From: Mycobacterium shigaense
GTDB taxonomy: Bacteria > Actinomycetota > Actinomycetes > Mycobacteriales > Mycobacteriaceae
Assembly: GCF_002356315.1 (NCBI RefSeq)
Contig: NZ_AP018164.1
Span: forward strand, 1,364,001-1,428,000
DNA: 64,000 nucleotides
Reading direction: 5' to 3'
Shown here: positions 57,415 through 64,000 of the stretch, one piece after another
How the letters are laid out: each line of letters begins with the position of its first letter
Numbering within the stretch: the stretch's first letter is position 1
The notes under the pieces: generated by a model
Told to the model about the DNA's origin: nothing
Seen by the model: the letters and a program-made list of their open reading frames with translations, nothing else
Database searches by the model: none
Program-made: the position numbers and the translations under genes

Positions 57415-58479
57415 TCACCTCGGCGGTGCCGTTACGGGCCGGCGTTGGTTGGCGTCGAGCGCGTAGATGCCGATGATGGCCACCGCAAACAGCACGGCAT
57501 CGCGGGTTTCGATCAGCGGGATGATCGCCAGCGACCAGGGCAAGCCCAGGATCCAACCGCTGAGGATGACGGGCCGGCGCCCGAATCGGTCCGACATCCG
57601 CGCCGACAACGGCACCACCGCGGTCCACGCGACGCCACCCGATAACCCGGCCCATAAGACGGCGTTCGACGAAAGTGCCAGGCGGCTGTGCGCGTAGCTG
57701 GCGAGGTAGGTGCCGCCCATGAACACAAAACAGAACACGGCGACGACGCTGCCGGAAGCCAGCACGATGTAACCGGGCTGGTGCCGGATGGCCTCGGCGA
57801 TCGGCGCCCGTGATTGCGCTCGTTGGGCCGTGAACACCGGGGTCTCGCCGATGTTGATCCGCACATAGAGAGCAATCGCGATGAGCACTGCGCTCAGCAG
57901 GAACGGCACCCGCCAACCCCATTGGGCAAATGCGTGGCTAGTTTGGCCGATGGTGATGTTGACCAGGAGAAAGGTCAAGCTGGTCAGCACTAGCGCAACT
58001 CCGACCCCGAGCGGAGTGAACATGCCGAACTGGCCGCGTTTGTCGGCAGGTGCGGATTCGGCGCCCAGCAAGGCCGATCCCGCCCACTCACCGCCGACCG
58101 CGAACCCCTGCAACAGCCGCAGGATGAGCACCAGCAGAGGTGCGGCGATGCCGATCGCCGCGGCGCTGGGAATCAGCCCCACCGCCACGGTGGACAGGCC
58201 CATGATCGACAGCGTTGCAACCAAGGTCTTCTTGCGGCCCATGCGGTCGCCGAAATGCCCGAAGACCGCCGCGCCGAGCGGGCGGGAGACAAAGGCGGTG
58301 CCGAAGGAGCCCATCGAGGCGACCGTGCCCAGCGCGGGGCTCAGGTTTGGGAAAAACACGGTGGGAAAGGCCAGTGCCGCCGCGGTTCCATAAATATAAA
58401 AATCGTAGAACTCGACGGCGGTGCCGACCATGCACGCGATCGCGATACGTCTCGTGGGCGTCGCTTGGTCTCCACCCAC
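57415..58479 (-). pseudogene. MHS-type MFS transporter, C-terminally truncated
   Basis: The 354-residue frame starts as a normal MHS transporter (VEFYDFYIY in helix 1, GHFGDRMGRKK in loop 2-3, SDRFGRRP in loop 8-9). It ends after about ten helices at GIYALDANQ plus eight unrelated residues. The complete relative at 30257-31561 has about 95 more residues, including the YGPQATWFAEL segment and the last two helices. No continuation is seen downstream, so a deletion rather than a simple frameshift is likely, and transport is probably lost. GTG 58479 is the chosen start. It occupies the place where M. tuberculosis has a PPE gene between Rv3143 and nuoA. Confidence 0.7.
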
Positions 58480-58500
58480 GGTGCGCGAGGCCCGGTCGTA

Positions 58501-58914
58501 TTAGCGAACCGGCGCGCGGAGCAGGCCCAGCACTGTCTTGCCCAGCACGATGGGGTCGATGGGGTGCGGCACCGCGGCCTCGGCACGTGACCAGGTGGCC
58601 AGCCAGGCGTCGTCGGGACGGCCGGTGAGAACGACCAGCGGCGGACAGGTCTCAAGTTCGTCTTTGAGCTGTTTGGCGATTCCCATGCCGCCGGTCGGGG
58701 AGGCCTCGCCGTCCAGGATGGCCAGGTCGATGCCGCCCTGATCCATCGTGCGTATGACCATCGGGCCGGTGGCTACCTCAACGTAGCTCAGCTTCGGCAG
58801 ATCGGGAGCGAGCTGTTTGCCGAGGGCCCGCTTCACGCGTTCGCGGGTTTGCACGTTGCTGCTGTAGACGAGGATCCGCAGGGCAACGCTGGATTCGGGG
58901 CTGGAGGCGGGCAC
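58501..58914 (-). CDS. Atypical response-regulator receiver-like protein (Rv3143-like)
   Basis: This 137-residue protein has a receiver fold. The phosphoacceptor-like Asp68 (LAILDGE) and Thr97 (VLTGR) are kept, but the N-terminal acidic pair is replaced by Ser-Ser (YSSN) and the conserved Lys by His117 (VPHPID). Normal aspartyl phosphorylation is therefore doubtful. It has no output domain. The homologue Rv3143 sits beside nuo in M. tuberculosis and, as I recall, has been reported to contact complex I subunit NuoD. It lies about 1.3 kb upstream of nuoA, separated by the transporter remnant. Confidence 0.85.
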   Translation of the reverse strand: MPASSPESSVALRILVYSSNVQTRERVKRALGKQLAPDLPKLSYVEVATGPMVIRTMDQGGIDLAILDGEASPTGGMGIAKQLKDELETCPPLVVLTGRPDDAWLATWSRAEAAVPHPIDPIVLGKTVLGLLRAPVR

Positions 58915-58943
58915 GGTGCAGATGGTACTGCGTCGCGCGCGAA

Positions 58944-59375
58944 TTACCCTGGCGACCGCGTGAACACGAGGTTCGCTGCTGCCGTCGCGGTCGGGCCGAT
59001 AATGCCGAACTTGTTCCAGTCCAGGTCGAACTGGGTCCGGTTCACCTGGGTTTTCGCCTCGATCCGGATTGAGCCGTCATCGAGTTCGGTGATTTCTGCG
59101 GGCAGCGGTAACAGCGCGGTGATGCCCTTGATCGTGAAGTTGACCCGAAGGTCGCCGGACCTGCCCTCGCTCGGGTGCACCGCGGTCACGACGACATTGA
59201 TCTCCTCGAAGCGCTCGATTTCGAAGAAGTCGGCCGAGCGCAGGTGCCGGTCTCGATGGCCGATGCCGGTATCCAGCGAGGCGGTCCGGATGTCGAGACG
59301 GCCGAACACCGCACTTTTGCCGGTGAGCTGCTCGTCGCCGCTGAACTCGGTGACCTCGGCGGTAGCAGCGGACAT
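58944..59375 (-). CDS. YceI family protein (short form)
   Basis: This 143-residue protein matches the C-terminal two-thirds of the YceI lipocalin-like fold (HLRSADFFEIERFEEINVV then GDLRVNFTIKGIT and the final strands). Usual YceI proteins have about 175-190 residues, so the first strands are missing or diverged. The barrel binds isoprenoid-like lipids in known members. No signal peptide is seen, so it is cytosolic here. It lies between the Rv3143-like gene and the acyl-CoA operon. Confidence 0.75.
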   Translation of the reverse strand: MSAATAEVTEFSGDEQLTGKSAVFGRLDIRTASLDTGIGHRDRHLRSADFFEIERFEEINVVVTAVHPSEGRSGDLRVNFTIKGITALLPLPAEITELDDGSIRIEAKTQVNRTQFDLDWNKFGIIGPTATAAANLVFTRSPG

Positions 59376-59385
59376 GGCAAGGCTT

Positions 59386-59733
59386 CTACTGAGCGTGGTA
59401 TCCGGGGTGGGCCACGGCTAGTCGATGTCGCACCAGCGCGCGCAGACAGGCGGTGACGTCGGCGGCCCGGGCGTCCAGCCGCCCGTCCCGGATGGCGGCG
59501 GCCAGCGTGGCCTCGTCGTCGAAACCCAAGGCGGCCAACGCCGCGCGGGCCTCCCCGTGGCCGGCGTCGAGCAGCTCGCGTTCGACGGTGCGCAACACGT
59601 TGGCGGCGACCCGCGCGTGGAAGTTGACCTGCCCGGTCGTCGCCTCTCGCACGTCGCCTTCGATGAATTCGGCCACGGCCGCAACCAGTTCGGCCGCCGT
59701 GGGCCGCCCGTGCAACGGATTGCCGGGCGTCAT
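59386..59733 (-). CDS. DUF6285 domain protein
   Basis: This 115-residue helical protein matches the DUF6285 family (start HGRPTAAELVAAVAEFIEGDV, then FHARVAANVLRTVERE). It is found beside APH-like phosphotransferases and acyl-CoA dehydrogenases in actinobacteria. Function is unknown. ATG 59733 overlaps the phosphotransferase stop by four bases, so the two proteins are made together, possibly as a complex. Confidence 0.78.
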   Translation of the reverse strand: MTPGNPLHGRPTAAELVAAVAEFIEGDVREATTGQVNFHARVAANVLRTVERELLDAGHGEARAALAALGFDDEATLAAAIRDGRLDARAADVTACLRALVRHRLAVAHPGYHAQ

Positions 59734-60722
59734 CGCGGCGCCTCGTCGAGCAGGTCGAGCAGGTCCCATTCCGTCTCGCAGACCCGGCGCCCGATGGCCG
59801 CCAGTTCCACCGAGCGGGACTGTCCGCTCAGATGTCGCTGCGCCTGGAAGCGGCAGATGACGCCCCAGCGCAGCGTGGCCAGCACCAGCCACCAGTGAAA
59901 CGCCACCCGATCGACGGTAGTCCCGCTGGCCTGTTCGTAGGCCAGCAGAAAACTCTCGATGCTGCCCAGGCCGCCGGCGCCGAAACCGGACGGGGCACCG
60001 AACCGCCACGCTCGGATGCAGAACCAGGCCAGGTCTTCATAGGCATGCCCGACGTGGACCAGCTCCCAGTCCAACACCGCGGCAAGGTTGGATTCGTCGA
60101 CGATGAGGTTGCCCATCCGGAAGTCGCCGTGCACCAGAACGGCCGGCGACTGCGGGGGCCGGTGCGCGGCCAGCCAGCGAAACCCCCACTCGAAGATGGC
60201 CGTCGTATCACTCATGGCGTCGAGCCGAGCGCGCCACTCGTCGAGTTGGTCCTCGTGGGTCAGGCCTGGGCCGTCCACCGCGGCGCGATGGATGGCGGCG
60301 AGCGCCTGGGCGCATTGGTGTAGCAAGTGGGCCCGACCCACGTCTCCGGCACCGCCGTCGAACTGGCGCTGGATCCGCCGCACGATCGTCTCGCCCTTGA
60401 TCTCGTCACAGACAAGGAACGGATTACCCAGTGCCGCAGTCGAATTCTCGGCTATGAGAATATGTGGGACCGGCGCGCCGGCTGCCGCCGCTGCGGCCTG
60501 AGCCCAGGCTTCCAGCTCCATGCCGGCGTGCACCTCGTCGGGCGGCCCGGTGCGCAGGATCAGCGAACGGCGTTGTCCGCCGCTGACGGCTTCGAAGGCC
60601 CGCGTGGTCCGGCTGGCGCCGCCGGTCAGTGCCTTCAGCTTGTCCACAGCGGTGCCGGCGCCAAGGACCGGCGCCAGCACCGCGGCCAGCTTGGCGGCCA
60701 GTTCTGCCTCGTCGACGCTCAC
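59730..60722 (-). CDS. APH-like phosphotransferase linked to acyl-CoA dehydrogenase
   Basis: This 330-residue kinase-fold protein has the catalytic HGDFRMGN (Asp200) and Mg-binding LDWE (Asp218). It belongs to the acyl-CoA-dehydrogenase-associated group (fused to such a dehydrogenase in ACAD10/11-type proteins), which phosphorylates hydroxyacyl-CoA in the breakdown of 4-hydroxy acids. GTG 60722 overlaps the acyl-CoA dehydrogenase stop in a GTGA junction, which supports that role over antibiotic resistance. Confidence 0.85.
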   Translation of the reverse strand: MSVDEAELAAKLAAVLAPVLGAGTAVDKLKALTGGASRTTRAFEAVSGGQRRSLILRTGPPDEVHAGMELEAWAQAAAAAAGAPVPHILIAENSTAALGNPFLVCDEIKGETIVRRIQRQFDGGAGDVGRAHLLHQCAQALAAIHRAAVDGPGLTHEDQLDEWRARLDAMSDTTAIFEWGFRWLAAHRPPQSPAVLVHGDFRMGNLIVDESNLAAVLDWELVHVGHAYEDLAWFCIRAWRFGAPSGFGAGGLGSIESFLLAYEQASGTTVDRVAFHWWLVLATLRWGVICRFQAQRHLSGQSRSVELAAIGRRVCETEWDLLDLLDEAPR

Positions 60723-61957
60723 TTCTTGCCAAATTTGAACAGCCGCTGGGCCACCCGGCGAATCTGGATCTCTTCGGCGCCCTCGGTGATCCGGTAGCGG
60801 CGATGATGGCGGTAGATGTGCTCGAACTGCTCGTGGCGGCTGTAGCCGAGACCGCCGTAGATCTGCATCGCGCGGTCGGCCGCGTCGCAAACCAGCCGGT
60901 TAGCACGGTAATTCGCCATCGAGACCTTGTCGGAGACCTCCATGTGATGGTCGCGATCCAGATGCCACGCGGCATATTGCACCAGCAGCCGCACCATCTG
61001 GGCCTCGGTCTGCAGCTCGGCCAGCGGCCATTGGACGGCCTGGTTCACCGCTAGCGGCTTGCCGAAGACGACACGGTTGCCGGCGTATTCGGCGGCCCGG
61101 TCGATGCAGTACTGGGCGGCACCGAGGCTGCTGGCCGCCTGCCGAATCCGGTTCTCGTGCAAGAAGGTTTGCGCGACTTCGAGGCCGCGATCCACCTCGC
61201 CGAGCACCGCGTCGGCGGGCACTCGGACGTCGGTCAGCTCGACCTCGCCGTGGTCGGTGGGCATGTTGAACGTCCACCAGTAGTACGGGACGTCGAATCC
61301 GGGTGTGTCGGTGGGCACCAGGAAAGCGGTGATGCCACGGGCCGCGCCGGGCTCACCCGAGGTGCGGGCGAAGATCAGGTCGTGGGTGGCCCGATGCACA
61401 CCGGTGTTGAATCGCTTGGAGCCGTTGATCACCCACTCGTCGCCGTCGGGCGTGGCGGCCGATTCCAGCCAGGTCGCATCCGACCCGTGCTGCGGCTCGG
61501 TGAGTCCGAACGCCATCGAGCGCTCCCCGGTGATCAGCGCTTCGGACCAGTCCCGGCGCTGCGCGTCGGTGCCGAAGCGCTCCATCATGATCACCTGGGG
61601 GAAGTTGCCGACGATCGACGACTCGTTCTGCAGGTCGTTGTGCAGGCCAAGGCCCTTGTGCGCCAGGTGTTCCCGGATGACGGCCATGTCGACATTGGTG
61701 CCGTCGCGCCCGCCGAGCGACGCGGGCAAACCGTAGCGCAACCAGCCCGCCTTGTCGGCGCGCCGGCGCATCTCGGAGAGCAGCTCCTCCCACTCGCGGG
61801 TCGGGATGCCGTCGTTGTCCCAGTCGGTGCGCGCATGCTCGCGACGCTGGTCGAAGTACTGGATGTGCTCGCGTTCCAGCGGCTTGATCTCGGCTTCGAT
61901 GAAGGCGTCCATCTCGGCGAGCACTCCTGGAAGGTGTTCTGGCAGAGTGAAATCCAT
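60719..61957 (-). CDS. Acyl-CoA dehydrogenase (ACAD11-like)
   Basis: This 412-residue flavoprotein has the full acyl-CoA dehydrogenase fold: FGLTEPQHGSDA (FAD and substrate contacts), MQIYGGLGY and the C-terminal ITEGAEEIQ with the likely catalytic Glu. It oxidises an acyl-CoA to the enoyl-CoA and passes electrons to ETF. Coupling with a phosphotransferase and DUF6285 protein suggests the ACAD10/11-type hydroxy-acid pathway. ATG 61957 lies 8 bases after the TetR gene. Confidence 0.88.
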   Translation of the reverse strand: MDFTLPEHLPGVLAEMDAFIEAEIKPLEREHIQYFDQRREHARTDWDNDGIPTREWEELLSEMRRRADKAGWLRYGLPASLGGRDGTNVDMAVIREHLAHKGLGLHNDLQNESSIVGNFPQVIMMERFGTDAQRRDWSEALITGERSMAFGLTEPQHGSDATWLESAATPDGDEWVINGSKRFNTGVHRATHDLIFARTSGEPGAARGITAFLVPTDTPGFDVPYYWWTFNMPTDHGEVELTDVRVPADAVLGEVDRGLEVAQTFLHENRIRQAASSLGAAQYCIDRAAEYAGNRVVFGKPLAVNQAVQWPLAELQTEAQMVRLLVQYAAWHLDRDHHMEVSDKVSMANYRANRLVCDAADRAMQIYGGLGYSRHEQFEHIYRHHRRYRITEGAEEIQIRRVAQRLFKFGKK

Positions 61958-61965
61958 TTCTTCTC

Positions 61966-62589
61966 CTAAGATCTGCGGAGGCTGCCGTAGAGGGTTTTCT
62001 TCCAGATCGTCGACAAGGTCGCGATGGCGTCCTGGTCGCTGATTTGCACATCGAGGCCGTGGGTGCCCACGAACACGGTGGTGAAGTTCTCGAACAACAG
62101 CGCGATGGCGGCCGCGGTGTGCTCCGGGTTGAGCTCGCTTCCGTAGCCCTGGTCCTGGGCGCGGCGCACCGATGCGGCCACGATGTCCATGCCGAACCGG
62201 CGAAATTCGTTCTGCACTGCGGCGAAGCGCGGCTGGGTCGCGGCGAGTTGGGCGACGGCGATCATGATGCCGATGTGCTGCTTGAACATGTTCCAGTAGC
62301 CGCTGACCACCGACGCGAAGAAGTCGTCGTCATCCGGAGAGTCCGGCAGATGCAGGCGCAACCCGGACGGTGTCACGACGTCGTGCAGAAACGACTCCGC
62401 CAGCGCGGCCAGCAGGTCTTCCTTGTCGGTGAAGTACCGGTAGAACACCGCCGGTGACTTGCCGGCGGCCGAGGTGATATCGGCCAAGTTGGTGCCGTGA
62501 AAACCACGCTCGGCGAACAGCTTACGGGCGGCCTGCGCAATGGCCTGCCTGGTCTGGCGGCCCTTGGCGGTCAGCTGTTCGGCCGGCAT
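61966..62589 (-). CDS. TetR family regulator
   Basis: This 207-residue regulator has an N-terminal helix-turn-helix (about residues 10-58, NLADITSAAGKSPAVFYRYF) and a helical ligand domain. ATG 62589 overlaps the stop of the lyase gene by one base (TGATG), so the regulator is co-expressed with the enzymes it probably controls, likely sensing an acyl-CoA intermediate. Confidence 0.85.
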   Translation of the reverse strand: MPAEQLTAKGRQTRQAIAQAARKLFAERGFHGTNLADITSAAGKSPAVFYRYFTDKEDLLAALAESFLHDVVTPSGLRLHLPDSPDDDDFFASVVSGYWNMFKQHIGIMIAVAQLAATQPRFAAVQNEFRRFGMDIVAASVRRAQDQGYGSELNPEHTAAAIALLFENFTTVFVGTHGLDVQISDQDAIATLSTIWKKTLYGSLRRS

Positions 62590-63491
62590 CAGGCCCGGAT
62601 TCGGTCGCCGGCGCGCAGCAGTGCGCTCGGCAGTTCGTGACCGACCAGCGATTTCGCGACGCCCGCCGCGGCGATGGCCCCCTGCAGGTCGACGTCGACG
62701 TTGATGCCGCTGTCGGTCAGCAGGTAGACCAGATCCTCGGTGGCGATGTTGCCGGTGGCCCCCGGCGCGAACGGGCATCCACCCAGGCCGCCGACCGACG
62801 AGTCCAGCCGGGTGACCCCCGAACTCACCGCGGCGTACGCGCTGGCCAGCCCGGAGCCGCGGGTGTTGTGGAAATGGCCGCCCAGCGGCAGGTCGCCGAT
62901 CACCGGGAGTAGATGTGCGATCAGCGAACTCACGCGCCCCGGGGTTGTGGTGCCGATCGTGTCGGCGATCGACAGCCGGTCGGCCCCGCGATCGCGGGCA
63001 GTCGCCGCTATGTCGAGCACACGCTGCGGCGGGGTGGGACCTTCGAACGGGGAGTCCCACGCGGTGGCGATGACGACCTCGACGGCGACTGCAGGGCCTG
63101 GGCCGTCGTGCGCAATCGCGACGATCTCGTCGATCTGCTCGGTGGCCTCGGCGCTGGTGCGCCCGACGTTCTTCTGGCTGAACGTGTCGTCGGCGGCCAC
63201 CACGTATTCGATGGCGCGCAGCCCCGCGGCGACCGCCCGCTTGGCCCCGTTGGGGCTGGCCACCAGGGCCGAGAATTCGATGTCGGGGTAGTCGTGCAGG
63301 TGGGCGGCGACCTCGGCCGCATCGGCCATCGACGGCACCTTGGACGGAGACACGAACGCGGTGACCTCGACCTCGCGCACCCCGGTGGCCGCCACCGCCG
63401 CGAGCAGCTCCAGCTTGGCCGCCAACGGGATTGGGGCTTCGATCTGCAGGCCGTCGCGCAGCGCGACCTCCCGGATGTCGACGTGGGTCAT
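62589..63491 (-). CDS. Hydroxymethylglutaryl-CoA lyase-like enzyme
   Basis: This 300-residue TIM-barrel protein of the HMGL family has Arg12-Asp13 in ALRDGLQ (metal and catalysis), a GGHFHNTRG metal-binding His pair, and the catalytic Cys loop GGCPFAPGATGN. It cleaves HMG-CoA, or a similar 3-hydroxy-3-methylacyl-CoA, to acetyl-CoA and an acetoacetate-type product, as in leucine or branched terpenoid catabolism. ATG 63491 follows a dispersed repeat that provides its ribosome site. Confidence 0.87.
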   Translation of the reverse strand: MTHVDIREVALRDGLQIEAPIPLAAKLELLAAVAATGVREVEVTAFVSPSKVPSMADAAEVAAHLHDYPDIEFSALVASPNGAKRAVAAGLRAIEYVVAADDTFSQKNVGRTSAEATEQIDEIVAIAHDGPGPAVAVEVVIATAWDSPFEGPTPPQRVLDIAATARDRGADRLSIADTIGTTTPGRVSSLIAHLLPVIGDLPLGGHFHNTRGSGLASAYAAVSSGVTRLDSSVGGLGGCPFAPGATGNIATEDLVYLLTDSGINVDVDLQGAIAAAGVAKSLVGHELPSALLRAGDRIRA

Positions 63492-63498
63492 GGCACCA

Positions 63499-63529
63499 CT
63501 CTTCCTCATCGCTTCGCTCTGCATCGTCG
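63499..63529 (-). repeat. Short dispersed intergenic repeat, copy 2 (upstream of HMGL-like gene)
   Basis: This 31-base element matches 44823-44853 at 27 of 31 positions, with the same orientation and the same close position before a start codon (minus-strand GAGGAAGAG acts as ribosome site). Confidence 0.65.
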
Positions 63530-63539
63530 TCGGTGCACG

Positions 63540-64000
63540 TCAGAGCACCTCCTCGGCCTTGAGCTCGTCGAGCTCTGCGGCGGTCTTGCCCAACAGGCCG
63601 ACATAGACGTCGGTGTTGTGTTGGCCCGGGTATGCCGACCCGGCGGTGCGGACGCCGCCGGGCGATTCCGACAGCACCGGCACCACGCCCGGCCCCAACA
63701 CGGGACGCTGGATGCGTTCGTCGTGGTGCTCGACGAGCATGCCGCGGGCCCGCAGCTGCGGGTCGGCGACGACCTCGGCCACGGTGTTGATCGAGCCGGC
63801 GATCACGCCTGCGGCACTGAGTGTTTCGACGATGTCGCCGGGCTGGCGTTCGGCGGCCCAGGCCGCGATGATCTTGTCGAGTTCGTCTTGGTTGCGGCCG
63901 CGGGCGGTATGCGTGACGAACCGGTCGTCGCCGGCCAGCTCCGGGCGGCCCATCGCCTTGCACAGGCGGGCGAAGACCGTGTCCTGGTTGGCGGCGATCA
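63540..64000 (-). CDS. Class III CoA-transferase (CaiB/BaiF family), C-terminal part (partial)
   Basis: The frame enters from the right edge and ends at 63540, giving the last 153 residues. The segment has the family pattern of the C-terminal domain (VFARLCKAMGRPELAGDDRF then GVIAGSINTVAEVVADPQ and RGMLVE). These enzymes transfer CoA between acids. The catalytic Asp in the N-terminal domain is outside the window. It precedes the HMGL-like gene in the same operon, probably activating the substrate. Confidence 0.85.
   Translation of the reverse strand, partial: IAANQDTVFARLCKAMGRPELAGDDRFVTHTARGRNQDELDKIIAAWAAERQPGDIVETLSAAGVIAGSINTVAEVVADPQLRARGMLVEHHDERIQRPVLGPGVVPVLSESPGGVRTAGSAYPGQHNTDVYVGLLGKTAAELDELKAEEVL

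Noticed and set aside
61966..63963. Apparent 665-residue fusion ending in a TetR protein
   Set aside because: Only the last 207 residues are real; the upstream part is an antiphase reading of the lyase and CoA-transferase genes, and ATG 62589 overlaps the lyase stop as expected for an operon.

Overview
The window is GC-rich actinobacterial DNA. Gene content and order point to a non-tuberculous Mycobacterium, probably slow-growing; I cannot name the species. The markers are a complete 14-gene nuoA-N operon, a Rv3143-like pseudo-receiver beside it, a block matching the order Rv3162c to Rv3171c of M. tuberculosis (moxR3/DUF58 operon, TetR, aminoglycoside-phosphotransferase-like protein, aofH and a convergent alpha/beta hydrolase), a mycobacterial haem-binding (MHB) secreted protein, and a PknH-type sensor-domain protein. 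Rv names are recalled homologies, not search results.

Region 1 (1-11.8 kb) is a stress/metabolism accessory region: the end of a zinc alcohol dehydrogenase, a GlgX/TreX-type glycogen debranching enzyme, a membrane PAS-GGDEF protein, an SDR and an aldo/keto reductase, a DUF4190/PknH-sensor membrane protein, a hemerythrin-like protein, a pyruvate-oxidase-like enzyme with an apparent frameshift, a 56-residue acidic protein, a CsbD protein and a DUF3349 protein. Several of these carry upstream GGTTT/GTTT-N15-16-GGGTA elements resembling SigF promoters, which suggests a general stress regulon.

Region 2 (11.8-15.6 kb, minus strand) is a compact operon of GT2 glycosyltransferase, acyl-CoA-dehydrogenase-like flavoprotein, PIG-L deacetylase, NodS-like methyltransferase and an endonuclease/exonuclease/phosphatase-fold enzyme. 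It reads as an uncharacterised biosynthetic cluster and is my best candidate for an undescribed system.

Region 3 (15.7-28.8 kb) holds a nucleotidyltransferase-fold protein and a Rho-N-like small protein. These are followed by a receptor-less chemosensory-like module: a decayed cheB remnant, a STAS plus ATPase fusion, a CheR-PAS-coil-PAS protein and an opposed stand-alone CheB. Then come a GT4 glycosyltransferase, an AraC regulator, a STAS protein, an MHB haem-binding protein next to an A/T-rich regulatory patch, an XRE regulator, a Tat-exported amine oxidase and an alpha/beta hydrolase.

Region 4 (28.8-41.6 kb) contains aofH, an MHS transporter coupled to a luciferase-like monooxygenase, two genes divergent from a TetR gene with a palindromic operator between them, an SDR, a TylF-like methyltransferase, and the moxR3-DUF58-DUF4129 operon. 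Region 5 (41.6-57.2 kb, minus) is nuoA-N, with nearly all junctions overlapping by 1-8 bases. Region 6 (57.4-64 kb, minus) has a C-terminally truncated MHS transporter, the Rv3143-like protein, a YceI protein, and an acyl-CoA catabolic operon (DUF6285, phosphotransferase, acyl-CoA dehydrogenase, TetR, HMG-CoA-lyase-like enzyme, class III CoA-transferase cut by the window end). No tRNA, rRNA, CRISPR array or insertion sequence was seen.
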